A stretch of DNA of 64,000 nt from the NCBI GenBank assembly GCA_963835135.1, contig CAWIEF010000003.1, forward strand, positions 1,364,001 to 1,428,000. The letters are read 5' to 3'. Below the pieces are notes generated by a model. It saw only the letters and a program-made list of their open reading frames with translations, had not been told where the DNA came from and searched no databases. This document shows, piece after piece, positions 8,535-18,130 of the stretch (within the stretch, counting starts at the first letter, position 1; every line of letters begins with the position of its first letter). Both the position numbers and the translations under genes were made by a program. This stretch comes from JAVVHH01 sp963835135. Lineage in GTDB: Bacteria > Pseudomonadota > Alphaproteobacteria > Acetobacterales > Acetobacteraceae.

Positions 8535-9785
8535 ATGGCCAGGTCCTGGTGGGGCGCGGTGCTTGCGTTGTGGGTATTGCCGGCGATGGCGGCCGAGGCG
8601 CCGGCGGAGATCAAGATCGGGGCGCTGTATGCCGGGTCGGGGCAGTTGGCGAGCGCGTCGGTGCCGCTGCATGCAGCGCTGGAGTGGTGGGCGGAGGGAA
8701 TCAACCGGGGCGGCGGAGCGTTCGTCAAAGGCTTCGGCAAGAAGATCCCGGTGCGGCTCGTTTCGTATGACGACCAGAGCTCGCCGTCGCTGGCGGCCAA
8801 TCTGACGAACCAGCTGATCACGCAGGACAAGGTCGACATCCTGCTGTCAGACTCGACGTCGGTGATGACGGCGTCGTCCGTGCCGGTGGCGCGGGACCAC
8901 AAGCAGTTGCTGTTCGACGTGACGGGGAGCAGCCCGAACTTCTTCTCGCCGGACAACCAATACATCGTGCTGTTGGGGCTGGCCGCGACGGACCGATATC
9001 CGAAGTCGATCGCCGAGTTCGTCGGTCAGATGCCGAAGCTCGGGATCAAGACGGTGGCGCTGCTGTACAATACGGCGGATTACACGGCGTTTCAGGCCTT
9101 GGCGGTGCGGCGGGCGGTTGAGGCGAACAAGGAGCTGAAGCTGGTGTTCGACCGCGGGGTGCCGGCGAACACGACGGATTACACGTTGCTGGTCAACAAC
9201 GTGGACGCGGCCAAGCCGGATGCGCTGCTCGAGTTCGGCTATCCTGCCAACGAGATCGCCTTCCTGCATGCGATGCAGGACAACGGGAACAAGTTCAAGT
9301 TCCTGTTCACCGGCTACGGGCTGACCGAGCTGCCGCTCATGAAGACGAACGGGGTGTCGGACCAGTTGGCCTATAGCTACGCGCTGGCAAGCCCGGCGGT
9401 GTACGAGTTCAAGGTCAACTACGGGCTCGATCTGGACCATTTCCGCGAGGCGTTCGAGCACTACGTGGCGAGCCGGAAGCTGCCGGGAGTGGAATTCGGG
9501 TTCAATGCGCTGGCTGGATACCAGGCCGGGCTGGTGGTCGAGCGGACGCTGGCGGCCGCCGAGAGCCTCGAGCAGCTCGAGTTGCGGCGCGCGGTGTTCA
9601 CGCTGTCAGGGAACATGACGACGCTGGCGGGCCCGTTCCTGTTGGCCCCGGACGGGTCGCAGAGCGGGGAGATCCTGCCGTTGGGGCAGATGGTACCGGG
9701 CAAGGAGCTGATCGGGGAATACAAGCTGAACATCGTCTGGCCGCAGGACCTGGCGACGGCCAAACCGGTCTATCCCGCCCCCTGA
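8535..9785 (+). CDS. ABC transporter substrate-binding protein, branched-chain amino acid type
   Basis: About 416 residues with a signal peptide (MARSWWGAVLALWVLPAMAA) and a type I periplasmic binding fold opening IKIGALYAGSGQLASASVPL. ATG 8535 is chosen because GGAGG at 8524-8528 sits six bases upstream; the ATG at 8529 directly abuts it. The stop shares a base with the permease start. Together with the next four genes it forms a complete LIV-type importer. The following CoA-dependent catabolic genes suggest a carboxylic acid rather than an amino acid as ligand. Confidence 0.88.
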   Translation: MARSWWGAVLALWVLPAMAAEAPAEIKIGALYAGSGQLASASVPLHAALEWWAEGINRGGGAFVKGFGKKIPVRLVSYDDQSSPSLAANLTNQLITQDKVDILLSDSTSVMTASSVPVARDHKQLLFDVTGSSPNFFSPDNQYIVLLGLAATDRYPKSIAEFVGQMPKLGIKTVALLYNTADYTAFQALAVRRAVEANKELKLVFDRGVPANTTDYTLLVNNVDAAKPDALLEFGYPANEIAFLHAMQDNGNKFKFLFTGYGLTELPLMKTNGVSDQLAYSYALASPAVYEFKVNYGLDLDHFREAFEHYVASRKLPGVEFGFNALAGYQAGLVVERTLAAAESLEQLELRRAVFTLSGNMTTLAGPFLLAPDGSQSGEILPLGQMVPGKELIGEYKLNIVWPQDLATAKPVYPAP

Positions 9786-10660
9786 TGCTGGCCTACGCGC
9801 TCGCGACGGGGGTCATCTTTGGGCTGTACTACGCGCTGGTGGGCGTGGGGATGAACCTCGTGTTCGGGGTGATGCGGATCGTCAACCTGGCGCATGGCGA
9901 CTTCATCATGCTCGGAGCGTTCGGGGCGTTCTGGTTGCTGCGCGGGTTGGGCGTGCCGGCGCCTGCCGTGGTGCTCATCAGCTTTGCGGTGTTCTTCCTG
10001 GTCGGAGTGCCGGTGTACTACCTGCTGGTGCCGCGGCTGTTCCGGGCGCGGGAGCCGGAGATGCTATCGCTGATCCTGTTCTTCGGGTTGTCGCAGGTGA
10101 TCGAGGCGGTCGTGGCGACGCTGTTCGGCAACACGGAGCGGTCGATCCCGAGCCGGTTGCTGGGCGGCGGGCCGGTGGCGCTGCTGGGGCAGACGATCCC
10201 GTTCGCGTGGGCGTACACCGGGTGCGTGTCGGTGCTGATGCTGGCAGGCGTATATGTCTATCTATACCGGACGCGGCTGGGGCGGCAGACGCGGGCGATC
10301 ATGGCGCAGCGGGACGAGGCGGTCGCCATCGGGATCGACGTGCACCGGATCTCGGCGATCGCGTTCGGAGCAGGAGCCGGCCTGGCTGCGGTGGCGGGGG
10401 TGTTCGCGCCGTTCATGCTGGGGAGCTTCACGCCGTCTCTGGGGATCCCGCTCGATCTCACGTCGTTCGCGGTCATCATCATCGGGTCGTTGGGCAACCC
10501 GCTGGGGACGGTGCTGGGCGGGATCATCTTCGGCGTGTCGCTGATGCTGATGCGGACGTATCTGAGTTCGTTTGCCGACCTGTTGCCGAACCTGGTGCTG
10601 ATCGGGGTGCTGCTGGTGCGGCCGACTGGATTGCTGGGGCGGCGAGTGCGGCATGCATAG
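9785..10660 (+). CDS. livH: Branched-chain-type ABC transporter permease (LivH-like)
   Basis: A 291-residue integral membrane protein with about eight hydrophobic segments and the LivH-family signature NLVFGVMRIVNLAHGDFIMLGA near residues 28-49. It forms the inner-membrane channel together with the LivM-like protein. The start overlaps the binding-protein stop and the end overlaps livM by 8 bases, so the transporter genes are translationally coupled. The gene symbol denotes the family, not the ligand. Confidence 0.9.
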   Translation: MLAYALATGVIFGLYYALVGVGMNLVFGVMRIVNLAHGDFIMLGAFGAFWLLRGLGVPAPAVVLISFAVFFLVGVPVYYLLVPRLFRAREPEMLSLILFFGLSQVIEAVVATLFGNTERSIPSRLLGGGPVALLGQTIPFAWAYTGCVSVLMLAGVYVYLYRTRLGRQTRAIMAQRDEAVAIGIDVHRISAIAFGAGAGLAAVAGVFAPFMLGSFTPSLGIPLDLTSFAVIIIGSLGNPLGTVLGGIIFGVSLMLMRTYLSSFADLLPNLVLIGVLLVRPTGLLGRRVRHA

Positions 10661-11579
10661 GCTGTTTTTGCGCGACATCCTGTTGGTGGTCGTCCCGCTG
10701 CTGGTGCTGCTGGCAGTCCTGCCGTTGGTCTACAACAACGGCTTGCTGCTGCTGAATTTCGTGGTGTTCCTGGTGTTGGCGCAGGGGCTGAACCTGACCT
10801 ACGGGTTCTCCGGCTATCTGCCGTTCGGGTATGTCGGCTTCTTTGGCGCGGGGGCCTATGGGTTCGCGATGACGCTCATGCTCGGGCATGCGCCGGCGCT
10901 GCTCGGAGTGGCGGCGGGCGGGGTGGCGGCGGGGCTGGTCGGCCTATTGCTGGCGCCGCTGCTGCGGCTGCAGGGCGCTTATTTCGGGCTGGCGAGCCTG
11001 GCGGCATCGGAGGCGCTGCTGCACCTGATCGCCAACCCCAATCTGCAGGACGCAACGGGCGGGCCATACGGCGTTCGGCTCGCGGCGGCGTATGCGCCGG
11101 GCCTGACGTATGGGCTGGGGCTGGGCGTGTTGGCGCTGACGATGGGGCTGGTCGCCTATCTGCGGCACTCGCGGTTCGGGCTGCAGCTGCAGGCGGCGCG
11201 GGACAACCCGGTAGCGGCCTCGATGGCGGGGATCGACATCGTGCGGGGAAGGCTGCTGGTGTGGCTGGCCAGCGCGGTCGCGGCGGGGCTGATCGGGGCG
11301 ATCTTTGCGTGGCGGGCGTCGACGTTTTTCCCCGAGGCGGTGTTCGACATCAACTTCAGCATCTTCGCCATCGTGTTCACGCTGTTCGGCGGCGCCGGGA
11401 CGCTAGGCGGTCCAGTGGTGGGCGTGTTGCTGCTCTATGGGCTGTACAACGTGATCGGGGTGTCGGCGCCGCAATACTTCCAGCTGGCGTTCGGGCTTCT
11501 AATCATGGCGCTGGTGCTGTTCTTCCCCGAAGGGTTGGCGGCGATCCCGCGGCAGGTCAGGGCGCTGCGGCATGGCTGA
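10653..11579 (+). CDS. livM: Branched-chain-type ABC transporter permease (LivM-like)
   Basis: A 308-residue membrane protein with the LivM-type sequence LNLTYGFSGYLPFGYVGFFG near residues 46-65 and the cytoplasmic coupling region QLQAARDNPVAASMAGID. It is the second channel subunit. It overlaps livH by 8 bases upstream and livG by 8 bases downstream. Its length is normal for the family. Confidence 0.9.
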   Translation: MHRLFLRDILLVVVPLLVLLAVLPLVYNNGLLLLNFVVFLVLAQGLNLTYGFSGYLPFGYVGFFGAGAYGFAMTLMLGHAPALLGVAAGGVAAGLVGLLLAPLLRLQGAYFGLASLAASEALLHLIANPNLQDATGGPYGVRLAAAYAPGLTYGLGLGVLALTMGLVAYLRHSRFGLQLQAARDNPVAASMAGIDIVRGRLLVWLASAVAAGLIGAIFAWRASTFFPEAVFDINFSIFAIVFTLFGGAGTLGGPVVGVLLLYGLYNVIGVSAPQYFQLAFGLLIMALVLFFPEGLAAIPRQVRALRHG

Positions 11580-12288
11580 GCCGCTGCTGAAGGTGACCGG
11601 GGTGGTCAAACGATTTGGCGGCTTCATGGCGCTCGGTGGGATCGATCTCGACGTGCATGCGGGCGAGATCGTCGGGCTCATCGGGCCGAACGGGTCGGGC
11701 AAGACGACGTTGATCAACGTGGTGAGCGGGTTGCTGGCGGCCGATGCAGGCGCCGTGCTGGTCGCGGGAGAGGACATCGCCGGGCTGCCCGCGCATCGGC
11801 GGGCGGGGCGTGGGATCAACCGGACGTTCCAGATACCGAAGCCGTTCGCCAGCCTGACGGTGCGGCAGAACCTCGAGGTGGCCGTGCAGGCCGCTGGGAC
11901 ACCCGCGGATCTGGATCGTCTGCTCGAGTCCGTGGAACTCGGCGCGGCCAAGCATCGGCGGGCGGGAGAGCTGACGAGCGTGCAGCAGAAAATGCTCGAT
12001 CTCGCGCGGGCACTCGCGACGGGGCCGCGGCTGCTGCTGGTCGACGAGCTGGCCTGCGGGCTGAACCCGACGGAACTGGAGCGGATCGCGACCCGGCTGC
12101 GAGAGCTGGCCGAGGCGGGGCTCGGGCTGGTGGTGGTGGAGCACCTGATGCCGTTCATCGACCGCATCACCGACCGGGTCGTCGTGATGAACGCCGGGCG
12201 GGCGATCTTTGGCGGTGCGCTGCGCGACGCGGTGCGGGACAGCCAGGTGGTCGACGTGTTCCTCGGTGCGCCGGAGCCGGTCGCATGA
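11572..12288 (+). CDS. livG: Branched-chain-type ABC transporter ATP-binding protein (LivG-like)
   Basis: A 238-residue ATPase subunit. Walker A is GPNGSGKTT near residue 42, followed by the LivG-type GINRTFQIPKPFASLTVRQN Q-loop region and Walker B LLLVDELACGLNP. The signature loop reads LTSVQQKMLDLARAL, where the usual LSGGQ is replaced by TSVQQ, a variation common in LivG-type subunits. It overlaps livF by four bases (ATGA). Confidence 0.9.
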   Translation: MAEPLLKVTGVVKRFGGFMALGGIDLDVHAGEIVGLIGPNGSGKTTLINVVSGLLAADAGAVLVAGEDIAGLPAHRRAGRGINRTFQIPKPFASLTVRQNLEVAVQAAGTPADLDRLLESVELGAAKHRRAGELTSVQQKMLDLARALATGPRLLLVDELACGLNPTELERIATRLRELAEAGLGLVVVEHLMPFIDRITDRVVVMNAGRAIFGGALRDAVRDSQVVDVFLGAPEPVA

Positions 12289-12992
12289 GCTTGCTGGAGA
12301 CGAGCGGGCTCGAGGGCGGTTATGGCGCGATCCGGGTGTTGTGGGGCGTGGATATCGCGGTGGGCGGCAACGAGACCGTCGTGCTGCTCGGGCCGAACGG
12401 GGCGGGGAAGACGACCCTGCTGAGATGCCTGGTCGGATTGCTGCCGGCGACGGCGGGGACGGTCCGGTTCGCGGGGCAGGACATCACGCGGATGTCGCCC
12501 CGGGGACGGGTGAAGATGGGGTTGAGCTACATGTCCGAGTTGGGGGTCTTCCCCGATCTGACGGTGGCGGAGAACCTGGATTTGGGAGCGCTGTTCGTCG
12601 GCCGAGCGGCGGCGCGGCGGCGGCGGGGCGAGCTGTATGCGTTGTTCCCGATCTTGAGCGAGAAGCGCAACCAGCCGGCGGGCGGTCTGTCGGGCGGGCA
12701 ACGCAAGATGCTGGGGGTGGCCAAGGCGCTGGCGGCGGAGCCGAAATTGCTGGTGATGGACGAGCCCTCGGCTGGGCTGTCGCCGCTGATGGTTTCGACG
12801 GTGATCGACTCGCTGGCGGCATGCCGGTCGGGCGGGTTGTCGCTGCTGATCGCCGAGCAAAACGTGAAGTTCCTGGGGCTGGGCGACCGGGTGTTCACGA
12901 TGGAGGGCGGGCGGATCGCATTCGGTGGCACGCCCGAGGAGGTCCAGTCGGATGACGGGCTGCGACGGGCCTATTTCGGGTTGGGGGTCTGA
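12285..12992 (+). CDS. livF: Branched-chain-type ABC transporter ATP-binding protein (LivF-like)
   Basis: A 235-residue ATPase subunit with Walker A GPNGAGKTTLLR near residue 40, signature LSGGQRKMLGVAKAL and Walker B LLVMDEPSAGLSP. It pairs with the LivG-like subunit to power the importer. The stop is followed within two bases by the ATG of the CoA-transferase gene, so transport and activation genes probably share one transcript. Confidence 0.9.
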   Translation: MSLLETSGLEGGYGAIRVLWGVDIAVGGNETVVLLGPNGAGKTTLLRCLVGLLPATAGTVRFAGQDITRMSPRGRVKMGLSYMSELGVFPDLTVAENLDLGALFVGRAAARRRRGELYALFPILSEKRNQPAGGLSGGQRKMLGVAKALAAEPKLLVMDEPSAGLSPLMVSTVIDSLAACRSGGLSLLIAEQNVKFLGLGDRVFTMEGGRIAFGGTPEEVQSDDGLRRAYFGLGV

Positions 12993-12994
12993 TC

Positions 12995-14108
12995 ATGCTG
13001 CCGCTCCAAGGCATCAAGAGTCATCGAGGTCGCGCAGAACCTGGCAGGTCCCTACGCGGCGGAGATCCTCGCGACGCTCGGGGCCGACGTGCTGAAGGTC
13101 GAGCGGCCCGGCGGAGACGATGCGCGGGGGTGGGGACCGCCCTTCGTGAACGGGGCTGCGACGACGTTCCAGACCGTCAATCGGAACAAGCGGTCCGTCA
13201 CCCTTGACCTCAAGCAAGCGGGCGATTGCGAGCAGCTGCGCGGGTTGATCGCGGAGGCGGACGTCTTGGTGCAGAACCTGCGGCCGGGGTCGCTGGATGC
13301 TCTCGGGTTCGACGCGGCGAGCCTGCGGGCGGCGCATCCGCGGCTGGTCTACTGCTCGTTGTGGGCCTTCGGCGCGGTGGGGCCGATGCGGCTGGAGCCG
13401 GGCTACGAGCCGATGGTGCAGGCGTTCTCCGGGCTGTTTGGACTTAACGGCTGCGAGGATGGGCCGCCCTCGCGCGTAGGGGTGCAGGTCCTCGATCTCG
13501 GGACGGGGGTATGGGCGGCGCTGGGCTGCATGGCGGCGCTGTTCCGGCGCGTGACGACCGGCGAAGGGGCCGTGGTGGATGCGTCGTTGCTGGAGACAGC
13601 GATGGGGTGGATGAGCGTGCCGTTCGCCGGGTTCGCACAAAGCGGGGTCGTGCCGCCGCGGGACCGGACGGGGAACCCGAAGGTGGTGGTGTTCGGAGCG
13701 CTGCCGACTGCCGATCGGGAGTTGGTGGTGGCGGCCGCGAACGACCGGTTGTTCGCCAAGTTGGTCACCGTGCTCGGCCGCCCCGAGTGGGCAGCAGAGC
13801 CCCGCTATGCCGACAATGCGGGCCGTGTCGCGCACAAGGACGAGATCATGGACGCGATCGGGGCGATCATGGCGACCCAGCCCTCAGCGCATTGGTCGGC
13901 GCTGTTCCGGGCCGCGGGCGTGCCGTTTGCGCCGATCAACGATCTGAGTGCGTTGCTGGACGACCCGCAAGTGAGGGCGCTCGGGATGCTGCAGACTATT
14001 CCCGGGTTGGATATCCAGACCATTGGGTTGCCGTTGAGTTTCGACGGCGTCCGTCCGGCGATGCGGAGTGCGGCGCCGCCGTTGGCGAGGCACGATGTTC
14101 AGCCCTGA
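12995..14108 (+). pseudogene. Family III CoA-transferase (CaiB/BaiF), frameshifted near the N-terminus
   Basis: From the ATG at 12995 the frame reads MLPLQGIK and then leaves the family pattern. One extra base near 13018-13019 (in GGCATCAAGAGTCATCG) shifts it; with that base removed it continues VIEVAQNLAGPYAAEILATL, a classic family III CoA-transferase start. The remaining 339 codons are intact and contain VERPGGDDARGWGPPF and the acidic VVDASLLETAMGW region that holds the catalytic aspartate. The only in-frame start after the shift is GTG 13089, which would delete the conserved N-terminus. Either a real recent mutation or a sequence error; the rest of the gene shows no decay. Confidence 0.8.
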
Positions 14109-14961
14109 CCTGCTCGCCGAGCGGCATGTGCTGATCACCGGCGGCGGGACCGGTCTGGGGCGCGCGATTGGGGAACGGTTTTTGTCGCTGGGGGCGTCGC
14201 TGGTGATCTGCGGGCGCCGGGTCGCGGTGCTGGAACAGGCGGCCGCGGAGATGCGGGCGGCGCGGCCGGGGGCGGAGGTCTGCACGATCGGCTGCGACGT
14301 GCGCGACCCGGCAGCGGTCGAGACGATGCTGGATACGATCTGGCAGCGGCGGCCGCTCGACATCCTGGTCAACAATGCGGCGGGTAACTTCCTTGCACAG
14401 AGCCATCGACTGTCGGTGCGGGCGGTCGATGCGGTGCTCGGGATCGTGCTGCATGGCTCGGCCTATTGCACGCTGGGCTGTGGGCGGCGGTGGATCGCGG
14501 CGGGGCGGGGTGGCACGGTGCTGTCGATCCTGACGATCTCGGCCCTGTCGGGTGCGGCGTTCACGGTGCCCTCCGCGATGGCCAAGGCGGGCGTGCTGGC
14601 GATGACGCGCAGCTTGGCGGTGGAATGGGGGCCGAAGGGGATTCGCTGCGTGGCCGTGGCGCCGGGCGCGTTCCCCACCGCCGGAGCGGCCGCTGGCTTG
14701 GCGCCCGCGGGGCTGCAAAAGCCGGCACCGGAGCGGATGATCCCGCTGGGGCGGGTGGGCGAGTACCGCGAACTCACGGATGCCTGCAGCTTCCTGGTCT
14801 CGGACCTCGCGTCCTACGTCAATGGCGAGTGCCTGGTGGTGGATGGGGGCAAGCAGTTCCTGTCCGGCTCGGCGCAGAACGACACAGCGACGATGCTCGG
14901 ATGGGACGATGCGCAGTGGGACGCATTGCGCTCCCCGAACGCCACCCGACTTGGCGGATAG
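14095..14961 (+). CDS. Short-chain dehydrogenase/reductase, dienoyl/enoyl-CoA reductase-like
   Basis: A 288-residue Rossmann-fold oxidoreductase. The nucleotide site is VLITGGGTGLGRAIG near residues 11-25, and NNAAGNF follows near 98. The usual catalytic Tyr-x-x-x-Lys is not present; the region reads FTVPSAMAKAGVLAMTRSLA, the arrangement typical of 2,4-dienoyl-CoA and peroxisomal enoyl-CoA reductase-like SDRs. The ATG at 14095 lies inside the end of the CoA-transferase gene (14-base overlap). In this operon it probably reduces or oxidises an acyl-CoA intermediate. Confidence 0.85.
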   Translation: MFSPDLLAERHVLITGGGTGLGRAIGERFLSLGASLVICGRRVAVLEQAAAEMRAARPGAEVCTIGCDVRDPAAVETMLDTIWQRRPLDILVNNAAGNFLAQSHRLSVRAVDAVLGIVLHGSAYCTLGCGRRWIAAGRGGTVLSILTISALSGAAFTVPSAMAKAGVLAMTRSLAVEWGPKGIRCVAVAPGAFPTAGAAAGLAPAGLQKPAPERMIPLGRVGEYRELTDACSFLVSDLASYVNGECLVVDGGKQFLSGSAQNDTATMLGWDDAQWDALRSPNATRLGG

Positions 14962-14970
14962 GAGACCGGA

Positions 14971-16017
14971 ATGAGCGACCAACTCGCCGATAGCGCACAG
15001 CAATTGTTCAGCCGGCACGTCGACAAGGATGTGCTGAAGGCGGCGGAGGCCGGCACGTTTCCGCAACCGCTCTGGGATGCCGTCGTCGAGGCCGGGTTCA
15101 CGGCGGCGCTGCTGCCGGAGGAGGCCGGCGGTTTCGGCGCCAGCGTGGCGGAGGCGCTGCGGCTACTGCAGATCGCGGCCGAGCACACGGCGCCGATTCC
15201 GCTTGCGGAAACGATGCTCGCGGGGTGGCTGCTGGCGCGAGCCGGGCTGATCGTGCCGGACGGCGTGCTGACCGTGGCGCCGGTGCGCAGGGGTGACGTC
15301 CTGACGCTCGCGCGGGACGGCGACGGATGGCGGCTGACGGGAACGGCCAGCCGCGTGCCATGGGCGCGGGACGCGGCCGCGGTGGCGGTGCTGGCGGCGG
15401 GCCCGGACGGGCCGATGGTGGCCAGCGTGGCTGGAGCCGGGCTGGTGACGGCGCGGGATGTGAACCTCGCCGGAGAGCCGCGCGACACGATCAAGCTCGA
15501 CCTGGCGCTGCCCGGCGGGGCGGTGGCGGCGGTCGATCTCGATGCGGCGCGATTGCGGGCCGCAGGCGCGGCGGTGCGGACGGCGCAGATCGCCGGCGCG
15601 CTGTCGCGGGCGCTGGCGTTGAGCGTGGGATATGCGCAGACGCGGGTGCAGTTTGGACGGCCGATCGGTAAGTTCCAGGCCATCCAGCAGAACCTGGCGG
15701 TGCTGGCCGGTCAGTCGGCGGCGGCCATCGCGGCGGCGGACATGGCGGCCGATGGGCTCGCGGGCACTCTGTCCCCGTTGCTGGTGGGGGCGGCCAAGGC
15801 GCGGGCGGGCGAGGCGGCGAGCGTGGCGGCCGGGCTGGCGCATCAATCGCACGGAGCGATCGGGTTCACGCAGGAATATGACCTGCATTACGCGACCCGG
15901 CGGCTGTGGTCCTGGCGGGACGAGTTCGGCAACGAGGCGGAGTGGAACATCGTCGTGGGACGGGCCGCACTGGCTGCGGGGCCGGAGGGATTGTGGCCGG
16001 CGCTGACGGCGGCATGA
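14971..16017 (+). CDS. Acyl-CoA dehydrogenase family protein (short form)
   Basis: A 348-residue flavoprotein-type sequence, shorter than the usual 380-400. It has the N-terminal helical domain (PEEAGGFGASVAEAL), a reduced beta-domain, and the C-terminal helical region with TRVQFGRPIGKFQAIQQNLA near residues 224-243 and HQSHGAIGFTQEYDLHY near 290. It lies in one operon with a full-length acyl-CoA dehydrogenase gene. Pairs of this sort form mixed complexes in some bacterial steroid and side-chain pathways, so a heteromeric enzyme is possible but not shown here. Confidence 0.85.
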   Translation: MSDQLADSAQQLFSRHVDKDVLKAAEAGTFPQPLWDAVVEAGFTAALLPEEAGGFGASVAEALRLLQIAAEHTAPIPLAETMLAGWLLARAGLIVPDGVLTVAPVRRGDVLTLARDGDGWRLTGTASRVPWARDAAAVAVLAAGPDGPMVASVAGAGLVTARDVNLAGEPRDTIKLDLALPGGAVAAVDLDAARLRAAGAAVRTAQIAGALSRALALSVGYAQTRVQFGRPIGKFQAIQQNLAVLAGQSAAAIAAADMAADGLAGTLSPLLVGAAKARAGEAASVAAGLAHQSHGAIGFTQEYDLHYATRRLWSWRDEFGNEAEWNIVVGRAALAAGPEGLWPALTAA

Positions 16018-18128
16018 GCACGCTCGACAGCCTGCTGTCGCCGCGCTCGATCGCGGTGATCGGGGCGTCGCCGGACGTGCACAAGATCCGCGGGCAGGTG
16101 TTGAGCATCCTGGTGCGCAATGGGTTTGGCGGTCGGATCGCGCCGGTCAATCCGAGCTACCGGGAGATTGGCGGCCTTCCGTGTTTTCCGACGATTGCCG
16201 CAGCGGGTGAGCCGGTTGATCTCGCGATCATCGTCATTCCCGCGGCAGGCGTGTTGGCGTCGCTCGAGGAGTGCGCCGCGGCGGGCGCGCGCAATGCGAT
16301 CGTGATCTCGTCGGGGTTCGCCGAAGACGATGCCGCTCCGGCGGAACTGCAAAATAAGGTCGCGGCGCTGGCGCGGCGGACGGGCATGCGGATCAGCGGG
16401 CCGAACGCGGAGGGGTTCCACAACGAGATCGCCCGGGTCAGCGCGACGTTCAGCCCGGCGGTGGACCGGGAGAGCGACGCCAATCCAGTAGCGCTGAATG
16501 CCCGCATCGGGATCGTGGCGCAGAGCGGCGGCATGGGGTTCGCGCTGTACAATCGCGGGCGGGCGCTGGGTATGTCGTTCAGCACGGTAGTGACGACCGG
16601 GAACGAGGCCGATCTGACCGCGGCAGATTTCATGGCGCACATGGCGGCCGATCCGGACACGGCGGGACTGCTGCTCTTCCTCGAGAGCATCCGCGATCCG
16701 GCCGGGTTTGTCGCAGCAGCCGAGGCGGCGCGGCGCGCAGGAAAGTTCATCGTCGCCATCAAGGTCGGGCGGTCGGAGACCGGCAAGCTGGCCGCGGCCT
16801 CCCACACGGCGAGCATGGCGGGGTGGAATGCCGGCTACGACGCGATGTTCCATCGGCATGGGATTGTCGTGGCAGCTGAATTGGAGGAGGCGCTGACAGT
16901 GGCGGCCGCGCTGGCCGCCAACCCGTACGCGGCGGGGCACCGCGTCGGGGTCGTAACGATCTCGGGCGGCGCGGGCGCGTGGGCGGCCGACGTGCTGGAG
17001 GCCGCGGGGCTGAGCGTGCCCGCGCTGTCGGACGCGACGCAGACGGCGATCCGGGGCTTCATCCCGTCCTACGGCAGCGCGCGCAACCCGGTCGACCTCA
17101 CCGCGGGCGGCGCGGCCGGGGGCGGGACCTTGCGGACGGTGGGCTTGATGCTCGACGATCCGGCGGTGGACATCGTCGCTGTGGTGACGACGCTGGCCAA
17201 CCCGGCGCGCGTGTCGGTCGACGCCCCTGCACTGGCCGCGATCGTGGCGGCACGGCGCAAGCCGGTGCTGTTCTACAGCTACACCCTGCCCTCCGCGCTC
17301 GGGCGCCAGGTGCTGGCCGACGCGGGGGCGGTGATCTGCCCCAGCATGGCGCTGCTGGCGCGGGCGGCACGGGTTCTCGCCGATCATGGGCGGTCGCGGC
17401 CGTGGGGAGACCCCTCCCCGCTCGCGGCCCCGGCCGAGCTTAGGGGACCAGCCGGACCGATGGCGGAGCATGCGACCAAGGCGGTGCTGACGGCGTGCGG
17501 GGCGGCCATGGCGCCGAGCCGGCTGGTGACGGAGAGGGCTGGGTTGGCGGCGGCGGCGGCGGTGCTGGGGTTTCCGTTGGCGGTGAAGGTCCAGTCGGCC
17601 GCCATCCCGCACAAGACGGAGGCCGGAGGTGTTCGGCTCGGCATTGGCGACCTGTCCGCGCTGGACGCGGCATACGATGCGGTGATGGCCGGAGCGCGAG
17701 CGTTCGCGCCCGAGGCCGCCATCGACGGGGTGCTGCTCGAGCGGATGGCCGCGAGCGGCACCGAGATGATCGTCGGCGTGGTGCGAGACCCGACATTCGG
17801 TCCGGTGATCACGGTGGGCGCCGGCGGCACCACCACCGAGTTGTTCAGCGACGTCGCTTACCGGCTGGCGCCAGTGGACGAAGCGGAAGCGGCGGCGATG
17901 GTGCGCAGCCTGCGCAGCGCGCCGTTGCTGGAAGGTTTCCGGGGCGCGCCCGAAGCGGACCTGCCGGCACTCGCCGGGCTGGTCAGCCTCGTGTCGCGCC
18001 TGGCCCATGCCGGCCGCGCCACCGTGGCGGAGCTGGAACTCAACCCGGTGATCGTCCATCCTGCGGGCCAGGGCTGCACGGTCGCCGACGCACTGCTGGT
18101 GCTGTCGCCCGCAGGTTTGGAGAGCTGA
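16014..18128 (+). CDS. Acetate--CoA ligase family protein (ADP-forming acyl-CoA synthetase)
   Basis: A 704-residue fusion of the alpha and beta parts of ADP-forming acyl-CoA synthetases. A CoA-binding Rossmann domain opens SPRSIAVIGASPDVHKIRGQ, then come succinyl-CoA-synthetase-like domains with SHTASMAG (near residue 264) around the phospho-histidine position, and a C-terminal ATP-grasp domain (about 480-700) with VKVQSAAIPHKTEAGGVRLG. It would make an acyl-CoA from a free acid with ATP. The start at 16014 overlaps the preceding stop by four bases; an open frame extends further upstream but through that coding region. Confidence 0.88.
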   Translation: MSTLDSLLSPRSIAVIGASPDVHKIRGQVLSILVRNGFGGRIAPVNPSYREIGGLPCFPTIAAAGEPVDLAIIVIPAAGVLASLEECAAAGARNAIVISSGFAEDDAAPAELQNKVAALARRTGMRISGPNAEGFHNEIARVSATFSPAVDRESDANPVALNARIGIVAQSGGMGFALYNRGRALGMSFSTVVTTGNEADLTAADFMAHMAADPDTAGLLLFLESIRDPAGFVAAAEAARRAGKFIVAIKVGRSETGKLAAASHTASMAGWNAGYDAMFHRHGIVVAAELEEALTVAAALAANPYAAGHRVGVVTISGGAGAWAADVLEAAGLSVPALSDATQTAIRGFIPSYGSARNPVDLTAGGAAGGGTLRTVGLMLDDPAVDIVAVVTTLANPARVSVDAPALAAIVAARRKPVLFYSYTLPSALGRQVLADAGAVICPSMALLARAARVLADHGRSRPWGDPSPLAAPAELRGPAGPMAEHATKAVLTACGAAMAPSRLVTERAGLAAAAAVLGFPLAVKVQSAAIPHKTEAGGVRLGIGDLSALDAAYDAVMAGARAFAPEAAIDGVLLERMAASGTEMIVGVVRDPTFGPVITVGAGGTTTELFSDVAYRLAPVDEAEAAAMVRSLRSAPLLEGFRGAPEADLPALAGLVSLVSRLAHAGRATVAELELNPVIVHPAGQGCTVADALLVLSPAGLES

Positions 18129-18130
18129 TC

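Noticed and set aside
15888..18059. Minus-strand open frame of 723 codons
   Set aside because: It mirrors the ADP-forming acyl-CoA synthetase and shows only shadow-type composition.
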